A stretch of DNA of 55,437 bases from an uncultured Bacteroidota bacterium (lineage in GTDB: Bacteria; Bacteroidota; Bacteroidia; Flavobacteriales; Flavobacteriaceae). Shown here in pieces: positions 18,623-26,924 of this stretch (the first letter of the stretch is position 1; each line of letters begins with the position of its first letter). The notes under the pieces are model-generated. The model saw nothing but the letters and a program-made list of their open reading frames with translations, was not told the origin of the DNA and searched no databases. Where the stretch lies: the NCBI GenBank assembly GCA_903913315.1, contig CAIWKX010000018.1:1-55437 (forward strand). Reading direction: 5' to 3'. A program made the position numbers and the translations under genes.

Positions 18623-19600
18623 ATGAATATAACTTCACAAATAAAACAGTCCATTCAGAAGGAAATGGAACTTTTCGAAAAAAAGTTCTATGAATCTATG
18701 TCTTCTAAAGTAGCCTTATTAAATAGAATCACTTATTATATTGTGAATAGAAAAGGAAAACAAATGCGGCCTATGTTTGTTTTCTTAACTGCTAAAATGA
18801 TTTCGGGAGGAACTGTTGAGGAGCGAACATATCGTGGAGCTTGTGTTATTGAATTAATTCACACCGCAACTTTAGTACATGATGATGTGGTAGATGATAG
18901 TAATCGTCGCCGCGGGTTTTTCTCAATCAATGCACTCTGGAAAAATAAAATTGCTGTTTTAGTAGGTGATTATTTGCTGTCTAAGGGATTGTTACTTTCT
19001 ATAGATCATGGTGATTTTGATTTACTTCGAATAATTTCTGTAGCTGTTCGAGAAATGAGTGAAGGTGAATTACTTCAAATTGAAAAAGCCAGAAGATTAG
19101 ATATTACAGAAGAGATTTACTACGAAATCATCCGTCAAAAAACGGCCACCTTGATAGCGGCGTGTTGTGCTCTTGGAGCCAAGTCGGTATCCAATGATGA
19201 AGTGCAAGTAGAAACCATGCGTAAATTTGGAGAGTTAATAGGTATGGCTTTTCAAATTAAAGATGACTTATTTGACTATACGGATGAGGCTATTGGTAAA
19301 CCAACAGGAATTGATATTAAAGAGCAAAAAATGACTTTGCCATTGATTTATGCTTTGAACAATTGTTCGGATAAAGAAAAGAGTTGGTGTATAAATTCTA
19401 TCAAAAACCACAATAAAGATAAAAAACGTGTTAAGGAAGTAATACAATTTGTAAAAGATAAAAATGGATTATTCTATGCCGAACAAAAAATGGCACAATT
19501 CCAACAAGAAGCACTTGCTTTGATTCAAAATTTTCCAAATTCTATTTATAAAGAAAGTTTAACCTTAATGGTTAATTACGTCATTGATAGAAAAAAATAA
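18623..19600 (+). CDS. Polyprenyl (probably octaprenyl-type) diphosphate synthase
   Basis: This 325-residue trans-prenyltransferase has the first aspartate-rich motif DDVVDDS (about residues 87-93) with RRRG after it, and the second DDLFD. It condenses isopentenyl diphosphate onto an allylic primer to give a long chain, likely the menaquinone side chain. Product length cannot be read reliably. GKQMRP and the conserved IELIHTATLVHD confirm the family. It ends 117 bases before dnaG in the same direction. Confidence 0.93.
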   Translation: MNITSQIKQSIQKEMELFEKKFYESMSSKVALLNRITYYIVNRKGKQMRPMFVFLTAKMISGGTVEERTYRGACVIELIHTATLVHDDVVDDSNRRRGFFSINALWKNKIAVLVGDYLLSKGLLLSIDHGDFDLLRIISVAVREMSEGELLQIEKARRLDITEEIYYEIIRQKTATLIAACCALGAKSVSNDEVQVETMRKFGELIGMAFQIKDDLFDYTDEAIGKPTGIDIKEQKMTLPLIYALNNCSDKEKSWCINSIKNHNKDKKRVKEVIQFVKDKNGLFYAEQKMAQFQQEALALIQNFPNSIYKESLTLMVNYVIDRKK

Positions 19601-19717
19601 TCAATATCAATTTAAAATGTTATTTATAGAGACATAATAAATTGCGTCTTTTTTTATAATAAAATCCGTATTTTTACCATCTTTCAAAATAGTTTATGAT
19701 TTTCTAAAAACCTAAAA

Positions 19718-21694
19718 TTGATAACCAAAGAGACCATAGATAAAGTATACGAAGCGGCTAGAGTGGAAGAAGTCATTGGTGATTTTGTACAATTAAAGCG
19801 CGCCGGTAGTAACTTCAAAGGGTTGAGCCCATTTTCTGATGAACGCTCACCTTCTTTCATGGTTTCACCTGCTAAAGGAATTTGGAAAGATTTTAGTTCT
19901 GGAAAAGGGGGGAATGCTATTGCTTTTATCATGGAGCATTCTCAGTTCACTTATCCAGAGGCCATTCGATATTTAGCCAAAAAATACAATATTGAAGTAG
20001 AAGAAACAGAGCTTTCGGATGAGGATAAAGTAGTTGCCAACGAACGAGAAAGTTTGTTTTTGGTTTCTGAATTTGCATCCAAATATTTTCAAGACATTTT
20101 ATTTAATTCAGAAGAAGGAAAAGCTATTGCACTTTCCTATTTTAAAGAGCGCGGATTCACTAATGATACCATCAAAAAATTTAGTTTAGGATATTCGCCT
20201 TCAACTTGGGATGCATTGACCAAAGAAGCCCTTGGAAAGGGATATAAATTAGAATTTTTAGAAAAAACAGGATTGACAATTGTTGGCGAAGACAAGCAAT
20301 TTGATCGATTTAAAGGACGTGTGATGTTTCCAATTCAATCCATGTCGGGTCGTGTTTTAGGTTTTGGAGGACGTATTTTAACCAATGATAAAAAAGCTGC
20401 AAAATATTTAAATTCTCCCGAAAGCGATTTGTATCATAAGAGTAAAGTCTTGTATGGAATTTTTCATGCCAAACAATCAATCGCCAAATTAGATAATTGT
20501 TATTTGGTTGAAGGTTATACCGATGTAATTCAAATGCATCAAACGGGTATTGAAAATGTCGTTGCATCATCAGGTACGGCTTTAACACCCGATCAAATAA
20601 GATTGATAAACAGATTAACCAAAAATGTCACAGTGCTTTTTGATGGTGATGCCGCTGGATTGCGCGCCTCCATTCGCGGAATAGATTTGATTTTAGAAGA
20701 AGGGATGAATGTAAAAGTCTGTACTTTCCCAGATGGTGAGGATCCGGATAGTTTTGCTAAGAAAACACCCTCGCAAGATTTGATACAATATTTAGAGGAG
20801 AATGCAATGGATTTTATTCAATTCAAAGCATCCCTCTTAATGAAAGATGCCAAGAATGACCCTATCAAAAAAGCTGACTTAATTCGGGATATGGTGGCAA
20901 GTATTTCTAAAATTCCAGATAGAATTAAACGGGAAGTTTATATTAAAGAAACTTCCAGAATTATGGATATTTCAGAAGATGTGCTTTTTAATACCTTGGC
21001 ACAATTAGTTAAAAAAGATATTTCTGATTTAGGTAAAAAGCAAAAAGATGATCAAACCACATTTGAAGTTCATAAAAACGAAAATACTGCTGCAGTAGCT
21101 AATATTGATATTCAATATGAATTGGAGCATAAAATCATCGAGATTCTTTTAATTTATGGAGATGTTGAAGATGAATTTGAAGATGTTTTATTAAAAGCCA
21201 ATGAAGCTGGTGAAATGGCTGAAGTTAAAGAAAGTAATAAATATAAAGTCTATCAACGAATTTATTTAAGCCTTCAAGAAGATGAAACAGAATTGGCTAA
21301 TCCATTGTTTAGATCTATTTATAATGATTTGATTACTTATTTTAATCATAATGAAAAATTTGAATTGGAAAAATATTTATCACAACTTTCTCCTGAAATG
21401 GCGCAAGAAGTCACTTCGATTTTAATGAATGATGAAAGATATTCTTTAGATAATTGGGAAGCAAAAAATATTTTTGTGAAAGCTAAAGATAAAACGATAG
21501 TTCAATATGTTTCTGAAACTGTTTTAACGTTAAGGTGGTTATTAGTAAGTAAAATAATTAAAGAATTGCAACTGTCCGTATCAAATGATTCAGAAGTAGA
21601 CAATAATGAAATATTATTAGGGGTTAGAGATTATAATGAGCTAACGAATATGTTCTCAAAGAGACTAGGAAGAGTCATTTCAAGACACAATTAA
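19718..21694 (+). CDS. dnaG: DNA primase
   Basis: It makes RNA primers for replication with the DnaB helicase. The 658 residues include the N-terminal CHC2-type domain (1-100), a TOPRIM core with EGYTD at 265-269 and DGDAAG at 309-314, and a helicase-interaction-like C-terminus. The N-terminal domain aligns with ordinary primases, but the four expected zinc ligands are replaced: Ser37 and Ser40 in LSPFSDE, and Asp58 and Ser61 in KDFSSGKGG. The start is TTG, in the usual position before ITKETIDKVYEAARVEEVIG; no in-frame ATG is nearby. It has its own terminator. Confidence 0.95.
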   Translation: MITKETIDKVYEAARVEEVIGDFVQLKRAGSNFKGLSPFSDERSPSFMVSPAKGIWKDFSSGKGGNAIAFIMEHSQFTYPEAIRYLAKKYNIEVEETELSDEDKVVANERESLFLVSEFASKYFQDILFNSEEGKAIALSYFKERGFTNDTIKKFSLGYSPSTWDALTKEALGKGYKLEFLEKTGLTIVGEDKQFDRFKGRVMFPIQSMSGRVLGFGGRILTNDKKAAKYLNSPESDLYHKSKVLYGIFHAKQSIAKLDNCYLVEGYTDVIQMHQTGIENVVASSGTALTPDQIRLINRLTKNVTVLFDGDAAGLRASIRGIDLILEEGMNVKVCTFPDGEDPDSFAKKTPSQDLIQYLEENAMDFIQFKASLLMKDAKNDPIKKADLIRDMVASISKIPDRIKREVYIKETSRIMDISEDVLFNTLAQLVKKDISDLGKKQKDDQTTFEVHKNENTAAVANIDIQYELEHKIIEILLIYGDVEDEFEDVLLKANEAGEMAEVKESNKYKVYQRIYLSLQEDETELANPLFRSIYNDLITYFNHNEKFELEKYLSQLSPEMAQEVTSILMNDERYSLDNWEAKNIFVKAKDKTIVQYVSETVLTLRWLLVSKIIKELQLSVSNDSEVDNNEILLGVRDYNELTNMFSKRLGRVISRHN

Positions 21695-21706
21695 TTATTT
21701 CTCAAA

Positions 21707-21734
21707 AAAAATCCAATCATGTAGATTGGATTTT
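21707..21734. terminator. Bidirectional terminator between dnaG and the response regulator gene
   Basis: AAATCCAATC (21709-21718) and GATTGGATTT (21724-21733) form a perfect stem with a five-base loop, flanked by an A-run and a T-run, between convergent genes. Confidence 0.9.
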
Positions 21735-21750
21735 GGAATTTAAAAGGTCT

Positions 21751-22380
21751 TTATACAATGTCCAAAGTCTTAGCTTTGTTTACCAAATCAACTAAATTAG
21801 TTACATTTAGTTTTTGTAAAAGTCTCAACTTATATGTACTTATGGTTTTTTCGTTTAATCCTAATACTTTTGATATTTCGTTGTTTTTCTTTCCATCGCA
21901 AAGATAACGTAATACTTCAATTTCTCTGTTGGATAATTTTCTGTAAAGACGTTCGCTTTTGTTTTGTTTAGCTATAAGGGCCAAATTTTTCTTGATGCTA
22001 TCACTTAGCATTATAATGCCTTGATGAACCCTTATAATCGTAGTACCGAGGGTTTCTAATTTAGCAGATTTATGAACAAAACCTGCTACTCCAGCTTTGA
22101 TAGCATTTGGTGCATAAATTTGCTCATTCAAACTTGTGAAGATTAAAACTTTAGTACTTGGGAAATTTTTAATAATAGCTTTTAGTTCATATATGCTTTT
22201 TAACCCATCAAGTTCAAGATCAATAACTAGAACATTAATTTCTTTATTTCTAAGAGCATCAGGTACCATGTAGAAACTTCCAACGTTAGATACCACCGAT
22301 ATTTCAGGATGATCTTTAAAATATGATTTTACGCCGTAATGAACCACTGGGTAATTATCGGCAAGACAAACATTTATCAT
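21751..22380 (-). CDS. Response regulator, NarL/FixJ type (REC-LuxR HTH)
   Basis: This 209-residue protein has a receiver domain (about 1-120) with phospho-acceptor Asp54, Thr82/Ser83 and Lys104. The usual acidic pair near residue 8 is Asp-Asn rather than Asp-Asp. The C-terminal LuxR helix-turn-helix (about 145-205) has LSNREIEVLRYL and NEISKVLGLNEKTISTYK. No histidine kinase lies nearby, so it is an orphan regulator. Targets are unknown. It is convergent with dnaG and probably in its own unit upstream of nadE on the same strand. Confidence 0.92.
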   Translation of the reverse strand: MINVCLADNYPVVHYGVKSYFKDHPEISVVSNVGSFYMVPDALRNKEINVLVIDLELDGLKSIYELKAIIKNFPSTKVLIFTSLNEQIYAPNAIKAGVAGFVHKSAKLETLGTTIIRVHQGIIMLSDSIKKNLALIAKQNKSERLYRKLSNREIEVLRYLCDGKKNNEISKVLGLNEKTISTYKLRLLQKLNVTNLVDLVNKAKTLDIV

Positions 22381-22463
22381 AATTTTAATTTTTTGGAAAC
22401 AAAATTTATAATTAAGTGTAAAGTTAATTAAAAAAAGAGAATAATATCTTTTTTTATATAATT

Positions 22464-23270
22464 TTATTTGTAAGAATTTGGAATTTCACAAACAGGAATA
22501 GACACCATCTTGTGTTTATTAGCATTGTTGAGTTTTTTATAAATTTCAAAAACTTCTTTATCTCTTCCTATAAATTTTTCGGAAATACTTCCTTTCTCAT
22601 CTTCTAGCATAGCCCATTCTAATTCGTCATAAGTGGCTCCAAGCTGATCTTCATCAGTCCTATTATCTCCAAATAAACCATCAGTTGGAGCGGCTTTTTG
22701 TATTGATTCTGGGATTTCTAAATATTGTCCAAGCGAATAAACATCGCTTTTCATTAAATCAGCAATTGGACTAATATCAACACCACCATCTCCATATTTT
22801 GTATAAAAACCAACTCCAAAATCTTCTACTTTATTGCCAGTTCCTGCAACTAAATACCCATGAATCCCTGCAAAATAATATAAAGTTGTCATACGTAATC
22901 GTGCTCGGGTATTAGCAAGTGACAAATAATATTTTGCTTCATTTTCACTTTTTTGAACTTCTGACATAAAGGATTCATAAATTGGAGTTAAATTTGTTTC
23001 TACTTTACTTACATTAGGAAATTTTTTTTGAAGTTTATTAATATGTTCACGACCTCTGCTGATTTGATTTTCATCTTGATGTATTGGCATTTCTACACAT
23101 AATGTTGGCAAACTAGTTTGAGCACAGAGTGTAGAAGTTACTGCCGAATCAACTCCCCCTGAAATTCCAACAACGAAACCATCAACTTTCGCTTTATTTG
23201 CATAAGTTTTTAACCAATTAACAATATATGTATTTACTTTTTCTACCTGAATTGTACTTTTTTTACTCAT
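22464..23270 (-). CDS. nadE: NAD synthase (ammonia-dependent)
   Basis: It converts nicotinate adenine dinucleotide, ATP and ammonia to NAD. The 268 residues have the N-type ATP-pyrophosphatase P-loop SGGVDS at 37-42 and the conserved AGTGNKVEDFGVGFYTKYGDGG segment. There is no glutaminase domain, so ammonia is the nitrogen donor. It is divergent from gldB with 58 bases between starts; nadE beside gldB is a known Flavobacterium arrangement. Confidence 0.96.
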   Translation of the reverse strand: MSKKSTIQVEKVNTYIVNWLKTYANKAKVDGFVVGISGGVDSAVTSTLCAQTSLPTLCVEMPIHQDENQISRGREHINKLQKKFPNVSKVETNLTPIYESFMSEVQKSENEAKYYLSLANTRARLRMTTLYYFAGIHGYLVAGTGNKVEDFGVGFYTKYGDGGVDISPIADLMKSDVYSLGQYLEIPESIQKAAPTDGLFGDNRTDEDQLGATYDELEWAMLEDEKGSISEKFIGRDKEVFEIYKKLNNANKHKMVSIPVCEIPNSYK

Positions 23271-23300
23271 GTTTTAAGGATGATTTAGGATTTCGTAATG

Positions 23301-23308
23301 TATATTTG
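23301..23308 (+). promoter_or_regulatory. -7 box of gldB-gldC
   Basis: TATATTTG (TAnnTTTG) lies 20 bases before the gldB ATG. Confidence 0.6.
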
Positions 23309-23328
23309 CAAAAATATTAAATTTTAAG

Positions 23329-24297
23329 ATGAAAAAATATATTTATATCATCACAATTGGACTTTTGTTTTTTTCATGTAATAAAAAAAACAAAATAGAA
23401 AAAGCGGTAGAAGAAATTCCTGTATCTATAAAAACACATCGTTTCGAGCAAGCTTTTTTTGATGCAAAACCAGAAGATTTAGCTAAAGTAAAATCACTAT
23501 ACCCTGATTTTTTCCCTGTTGGAACCCCAGATAATGTTTGGATTGAGAAGATGAAAAATCCGCAGTGGAGAGAATTATATTTGGAGGTTGAAAAAAAATA
23601 TAAAAATTTTAATACTCAACAAGTGGAGATAGAAGATTTATTTAAACATATAAAATATTATTTTCCCACAGTAATTACCCCTCAGATTTATACTGCTATT
23701 GGTGAGATGGATTATTTAAATAAGACAATTTATGCACATGATAAATTAATAATTGCTTTGGAATTGTATTTAGGTAAAGAACATAAATTTTATACTTCAG
23801 AATTTCCAGAATATTTGCGACAAAATTTTGAGCAAAGACAAATGATGCCAGATATAGTATCTAGTTTTGCATTTGGAATTTTGCCAGTAACAAAAGACAA
23901 AGAATTATTGACATTAATGATTAATTCAGGGAAAGAATTATATCTTAAAGATATTTTGTTGCCAGAGTATAAAGATGATGAAAAAATAGGATACACTGAT
24001 AAACAAATAAAATTTTGTCAAGAAAATGAAAGTTATATGTGGGAATTTTTTGTGAGCAATAAAATGCTGTATAGTACTGATTCAAAGCTACCAAATCGAT
24101 TTATAAATTTAGCTCCGTTTTCTAAATTTTATTTAGAAATTGATAATGAAACACCTGGAAGAGTTGGTCAATGGATTGGATGGCAAATCGTTCGTTCTTT
24201 CATGGAAAATAACGAAGTTAGTGTCCAACAAATGTTAAAAATGAATGCTAAAGAAATTTTTGAAATGTCAAAATATAAACCAAAAAAAAATGAGTAA
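23329..24297 (+). CDS. gldB: Gliding motility lipoprotein GldB
   Basis: This 322-residue lipoprotein has a lipobox at Cys17 (LLFFSC). The sequence VSIKTHRFEQAFFD and the TPGRVGQWIGWQIVRSFM region match GldB, which F. johnsoniae needs for gliding and which is tied to the type IX secretion machinery. It is expected in the cell envelope. It is followed by gldC with an eight-base overlap, as in known gld loci. The match comes from recognition of family sequence and synteny. Confidence 0.93.
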   Translation: MKKYIYIITIGLLFFSCNKKNKIEKAVEEIPVSIKTHRFEQAFFDAKPEDLAKVKSLYPDFFPVGTPDNVWIEKMKNPQWRELYLEVEKKYKNFNTQQVEIEDLFKHIKYYFPTVITPQIYTAIGEMDYLNKTIYAHDKLIIALELYLGKEHKFYTSEFPEYLRQNFEQRQMMPDIVSSFAFGILPVTKDKELLTLMINSGKELYLKDILLPEYKDDEKIGYTDKQIKFCQENESYMWEFFVSNKMLYSTDSKLPNRFINLAPFSKFYLEIDNETPGRVGQWIGWQIVRSFMENNEVSVQQMLKMNAKEIFEMSKYKPKKNE

Positions 24298-24622
24298 TAA
24301 TACCACTTCGGAAATAAAATTTCACATAGAATTAGACGAAAATAAGGTTCCAGATAAGCTTTCATGGACAGCTAGAGATGGCGGTATTGTTAATGAAGAA
24401 GCAAAAGCAATTATGTTATCAATATGGAATAGTAAAAACAAAGAAACGTTGCGGATTGATTTATGGACAAAAGATATGCCTGTAGATGAAATGAAAATTT
24501 TCTTTCATCAAACATTAGTAGCAATGGCAGACACCTATGATAAAGCAACTCAAGACGATAAAATGTCGGCCACTATGAGAGATTTTTGTGACTATTTTGC
24601 AGAAAAATTGGAGTTGAAATAA
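24290..24622 (+). CDS. gldC: Gliding motility protein GldC
   Basis: This 110-residue soluble protein starts MSNNTTSEIKF. ATG at 24290 is preferred to an in-frame earlier start at 24245 because it gives the usual GldC length and N-terminus, overlapping gldB by eight bases. GldC supports gliding in F. johnsoniae; its biochemical role is unknown. Its stop codon lies inside the shared bidirectional terminator. Confidence 0.92.
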   Translation: MSNNTTSEIKFHIELDENKVPDKLSWTARDGGIVNEEAKAIMLSIWNSKNKETLRIDLWTKDMPVDEMKIFFHQTLVAMADTYDKATQDDKMSATMRDFCDYFAEKLELK

Positions 24623-24655
24623 TAACAAAAAGTTCTAAAAAAACTTTTTGTTATT
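24621..24655. terminator. Shared terminator overlapping the gldC and engB stop codons
   Basis: A perfect 14-bp inverted repeat (24621-24634 with 24642-24655, eight... seven-base loop) rich in A on one side and T on the other sits between the convergent genes. Both stop codons fall within or at the edge of the stem. Confidence 0.88.
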
Positions 24656-25274
24656 AAAACTCGTTCAAATCTTTATAGACATCAACGTTAATTTCTTCAA
24701 TGTAGTTTAGGAGTAAATCTTTACCTGTTCCTTCTGTTGCTGAGGTAACAAAGTAGGGAGGTATTTCTTCCCAATTGTTAGCATGAAGTTGTTTTTTATA
24801 AGCTGCAATATGTGAATCTATTTTTGTTTTACTTATTTTATCTGCTTTGGTAAAAATGATGCAAAAAGGAATTTCTGTTTCTCCAAGATATTCTATAAAT
24901 TCTAAATCTATTTTCTGCGCTTCAAGACGAATATCAATTAATACAAAAGCGCAAACCAATTGTTGCCTGTTTTCAAAATAATCAGTAATAAATTCTTGAA
25001 AAACTTGCTTGGTTTTTTTAGAAACTCTAGCATATCCATATCCTGGTAAGTCAACTAGAAACCAATTAGAATTAATTTTGAAATGATTTATTAATTGTGT
25101 TTTACCTGGTTTTCCAGAGGTTTTAGCTAAATTTTTATGATTGGTGATCATATTAATTAGTGATGATTTCCCAACATTAGAACGACCAATAAACGCGTAT
25201 TCTGGCAAACGTTCTGTTGGGCATTTGCTTACATCAGAATTGCTAATAATAAACTCGGCAGAGGTGATTTTCAT
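24654..25274 (-). CDS. engB: Ribosome biogenesis GTPase YihA/YsxC (EngB)
   Basis: This 206-residue TRAFAC-class GTPase needed for late large-subunit assembly has G1 GRSNVGKSS, G2 region KPGKTQ, G3 DLPGYG and G4 TKADK, in the order and length of EngB. It starts with ATG two bases after the stop of the alpha/beta hydrolase gene, so the two are cotranscribed. Confidence 0.95.
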   Translation of the reverse strand: MKITSAEFIISNSDVSKCPTERLPEYAFIGRSNVGKSSLINMITNHKNLAKTSGKPGKTQLINHFKINSNWFLVDLPGYGYARVSKKTKQVFQEFITDYFENRQQLVCAFVLIDIRLEAQKIDLEFIEYLGETEIPFCIIFTKADKISKTKIDSHIAAYKKQLHANNWEEIPPYFVTSATEGTGKDLLLNYIEEINVDVYKDLNEF

Positions 25275-25276
25275 AG

Positions 25277-26068
25277 TTAGATAATTGAATGATGGTGTTT
25301 TAAAGTTTCGCTTTTTTCATTCAACCATACTTCAAGTAATCTGTTAAATTCGTCTGGGTGTTCCATCATCGCAGCATGTCCACATTTGTCTATCCAATAC
25401 AATGTAGAGTTTGGCAGTAAATTGTCAAATTCTACGGCTACTTCTGGAGGAGTTACGGTATCATTTTTGCCCCAAATTATGCAAGTAGGGACATGCATTT
25501 TTGGTAAATCTTTAGCCATATTATGTCTTATGGCGCTTTTAGCAATTGTTAGTGTTTTTATTAGTTTAATGCGGTCATTTGCCATTGCATAAACTTCATC
25601 GACTATTTCTTTTGTTGCTATTTTTGGATCATAAAAAACGGCTTCTGCTTTTTTCTGAATATAATCATAATCGCCTCTTCTTGGATAACTATCACCCATT
25701 GCGCTTTCATATAATCCAGAACTTCCTGTTATTACAAGGCCGAGCATTTTTTCAGGATACATTTTTGTATGATATAAAGCGATGTGGCCACCAAGTGAAT
25801 TTCCTAGTAAAATAACTCTTTCATAACCTTTAAAAGTAATGAAATCTTTAACGTATTTAGCAAAAGCTTTAACATTAGTTTTTAAAATATTTTGGGTATA
25901 AATTGGCAGCTCTGGAATAACAATTTTATACCCCTTTTGTGAGAAATAATTGGCAACTCCATCAAAGTTACTTAGTCCTCCCATTAAGCCATGCAAAATA
26001 ACTATTGGGGTACCTTCTCCAAGTTCTAAATAACTGTATCGACCTTCTTTTTTAATGATTCTATTCAT
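25277..26068 (-). CDS. Alpha/beta hydrolase
   Basis: This 263-residue cytoplasmic protein has the oxyanion segment HGLMGG (about 26-31), nucleophile elbow GNSLGG (Ser near 93), acid in WGKNDTVTP and His in CGHAAMMEHP. The substrate is unknown. It sits two bases upstream of engB as the first gene of a pair, an arrangement I recall as common in Flavobacteria. Confidence 0.9.
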   Translation of the reverse strand: MNRIIKKEGRYSYLELGEGTPIVILHGLMGGLSNFDGVANYFSQKGYKIVIPELPIYTQNILKTNVKAFAKYVKDFITFKGYERVILLGNSLGGHIALYHTKMYPEKMLGLVITGSSGLYESAMGDSYPRRGDYDYIQKKAEAVFYDPKIATKEIVDEVYAMANDRIKLIKTLTIAKSAIRHNMAKDLPKMHVPTCIIWGKNDTVTPPEVAVEFDNLLPNSTLYWIDKCGHAAMMEHPDEFNRLLEVWLNEKSETLKHHHSII

Positions 26069-26303
26069 TTTAAAAACTCATTTTTTCAATTGTTACAAAT
26101 ATAGGGTTTTATCTATAAAAACATAGTGCTTACCTAAATATTTAGTGGATAAAATGAGCTTGTCACATTTGATTTTAAAGAAAATATAAGGGTTTAATGG
26201 TCAGCGTTTTCAAATAGTTATTTCGTATTATCATTTCAATGTTTTGGATTGAATTTATATTTTCAATAAATCTTCCTCATTCCTTTTGTTTTGAAAAGTG
26301 AAA

Positions 26304-26322
26304 TGATTGTTAATCACAATCA
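26304..26322. repeat. Small palindrome in the mraZ upstream region
   Basis: TGATTGT and ACAATCA form a perfect 7-bp inverted repeat with a five-base spacer, about 40 bases before the first GTGGT box. It could be an operator or a short RNA hairpin. Bases 26069-26303 show no gene or other structure. Confidence 0.35.
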
Positions 26323-26360
26323 ATTTTAACCAACTAAAGTTAAGTTATAAAACTAATAAA

Positions 26361-26406
26361 GTGGTAAAACTTATTAACAAAGTGGTATTAAGTGGTAAAA
26401 GGTGGT
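26361..26406 (+). promoter_or_regulatory. Probable MraZ operator: four phased GTGGT boxes
   Basis: GTGGT occurs at 26361, 26382, 26392 and 26402. The last three are exactly 10 bases apart and the first is 21 bases upstream, so all lie on one DNA face. E. coli MraZ binds TGGGN repeats with the same 10-base period and mycoplasma MraZ binds AAAGTG-type repeats; here AAAGTGGT and TTAAGTGGT occur. The boxes end 12 bases before the -7 element, overlapping where -33 would be, so binding should repress the cluster including mraZ. The operator role is inferred. Confidence 0.78.
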
Positions 26407-26417
26407 AAAATATTTTA

Positions 26418-26425
26418 TATTTTTG
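26418..26425 (+). promoter_or_regulatory. -7 box of the dcw cluster
   Basis: TATTTTTG fits TAnnTTTG and lies 25 bases before the mraZ TTG start, directly after the GTGGT boxes. Confidence 0.6.
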
Positions 26426-26450
26426 CTCAAATCATTTAATAATTAAGTTT

Positions 26451-26924
26451 TTGAACTCAATAATTGGAACATACGAGTGTAAAGTTGATGCTAAAGGGAG
26501 GTTGCTATTGCCATCACCTTTCAAAAAGCAGTTGGCCGCTTCGCTTCAAGATGGTTTTGTCTTGAAACGTTCTGTATTTCAACCTTGTTTGGAGCTGTAT
26601 CCAATGAAAGAATGGGATTTAATGATGATGAAAATCAATAAACTTAACCGTTTTGTGAAAAAAAATAACGATTTTATTCGTCGTTTTACTGCAGGTGTGA
26701 AAGTAGTTGAGATTGATAATTTGGGACGACTGTTAGTTTCAAAAGATTTAACAACTTTTGCTCAAATATCTAAAGACGTTGTTCTTTCATCGGCTGTTAA
26801 TATTATTGAAATCTGGGATAAGGATTTGTATGAAAAAGCTATTGATGATTCTGTCGTTGATTTTGCTGATTTGGCGGAAGATGTAATGGGTAATGTAAAT
26901 GACGACGAAAATGGAATATCATAA
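26451..26924 (+). CDS. mraZ: Transcriptional regulator MraZ
   Basis: This 157-residue protein heads the division/cell-wall cluster. Two SpoVT-AbrB-like half domains are visible: IIGTYECKVDAKGRLLLP near the N-terminus and KVVEIDNLGRLLV in the middle. The start is TTG at 26451, since IIGTYECKVD normally lies within six residues of the MraZ N-terminus and no ATG is available. It overlaps rsmH by 26 bases. Upstream GTGGT boxes suggest autoregulation. Confidence 0.94.
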   Translation: MNSIIGTYECKVDAKGRLLLPSPFKKQLAASLQDGFVLKRSVFQPCLELYPMKEWDLMMMKINKLNRFVKKNNDFIRRFTAGVKVVEIDNLGRLLVSKDLTTFAQISKDVVLSSAVNIIEIWDKDLYEKAIDDSVVDFADLAEDVMGNVNDDENGIS

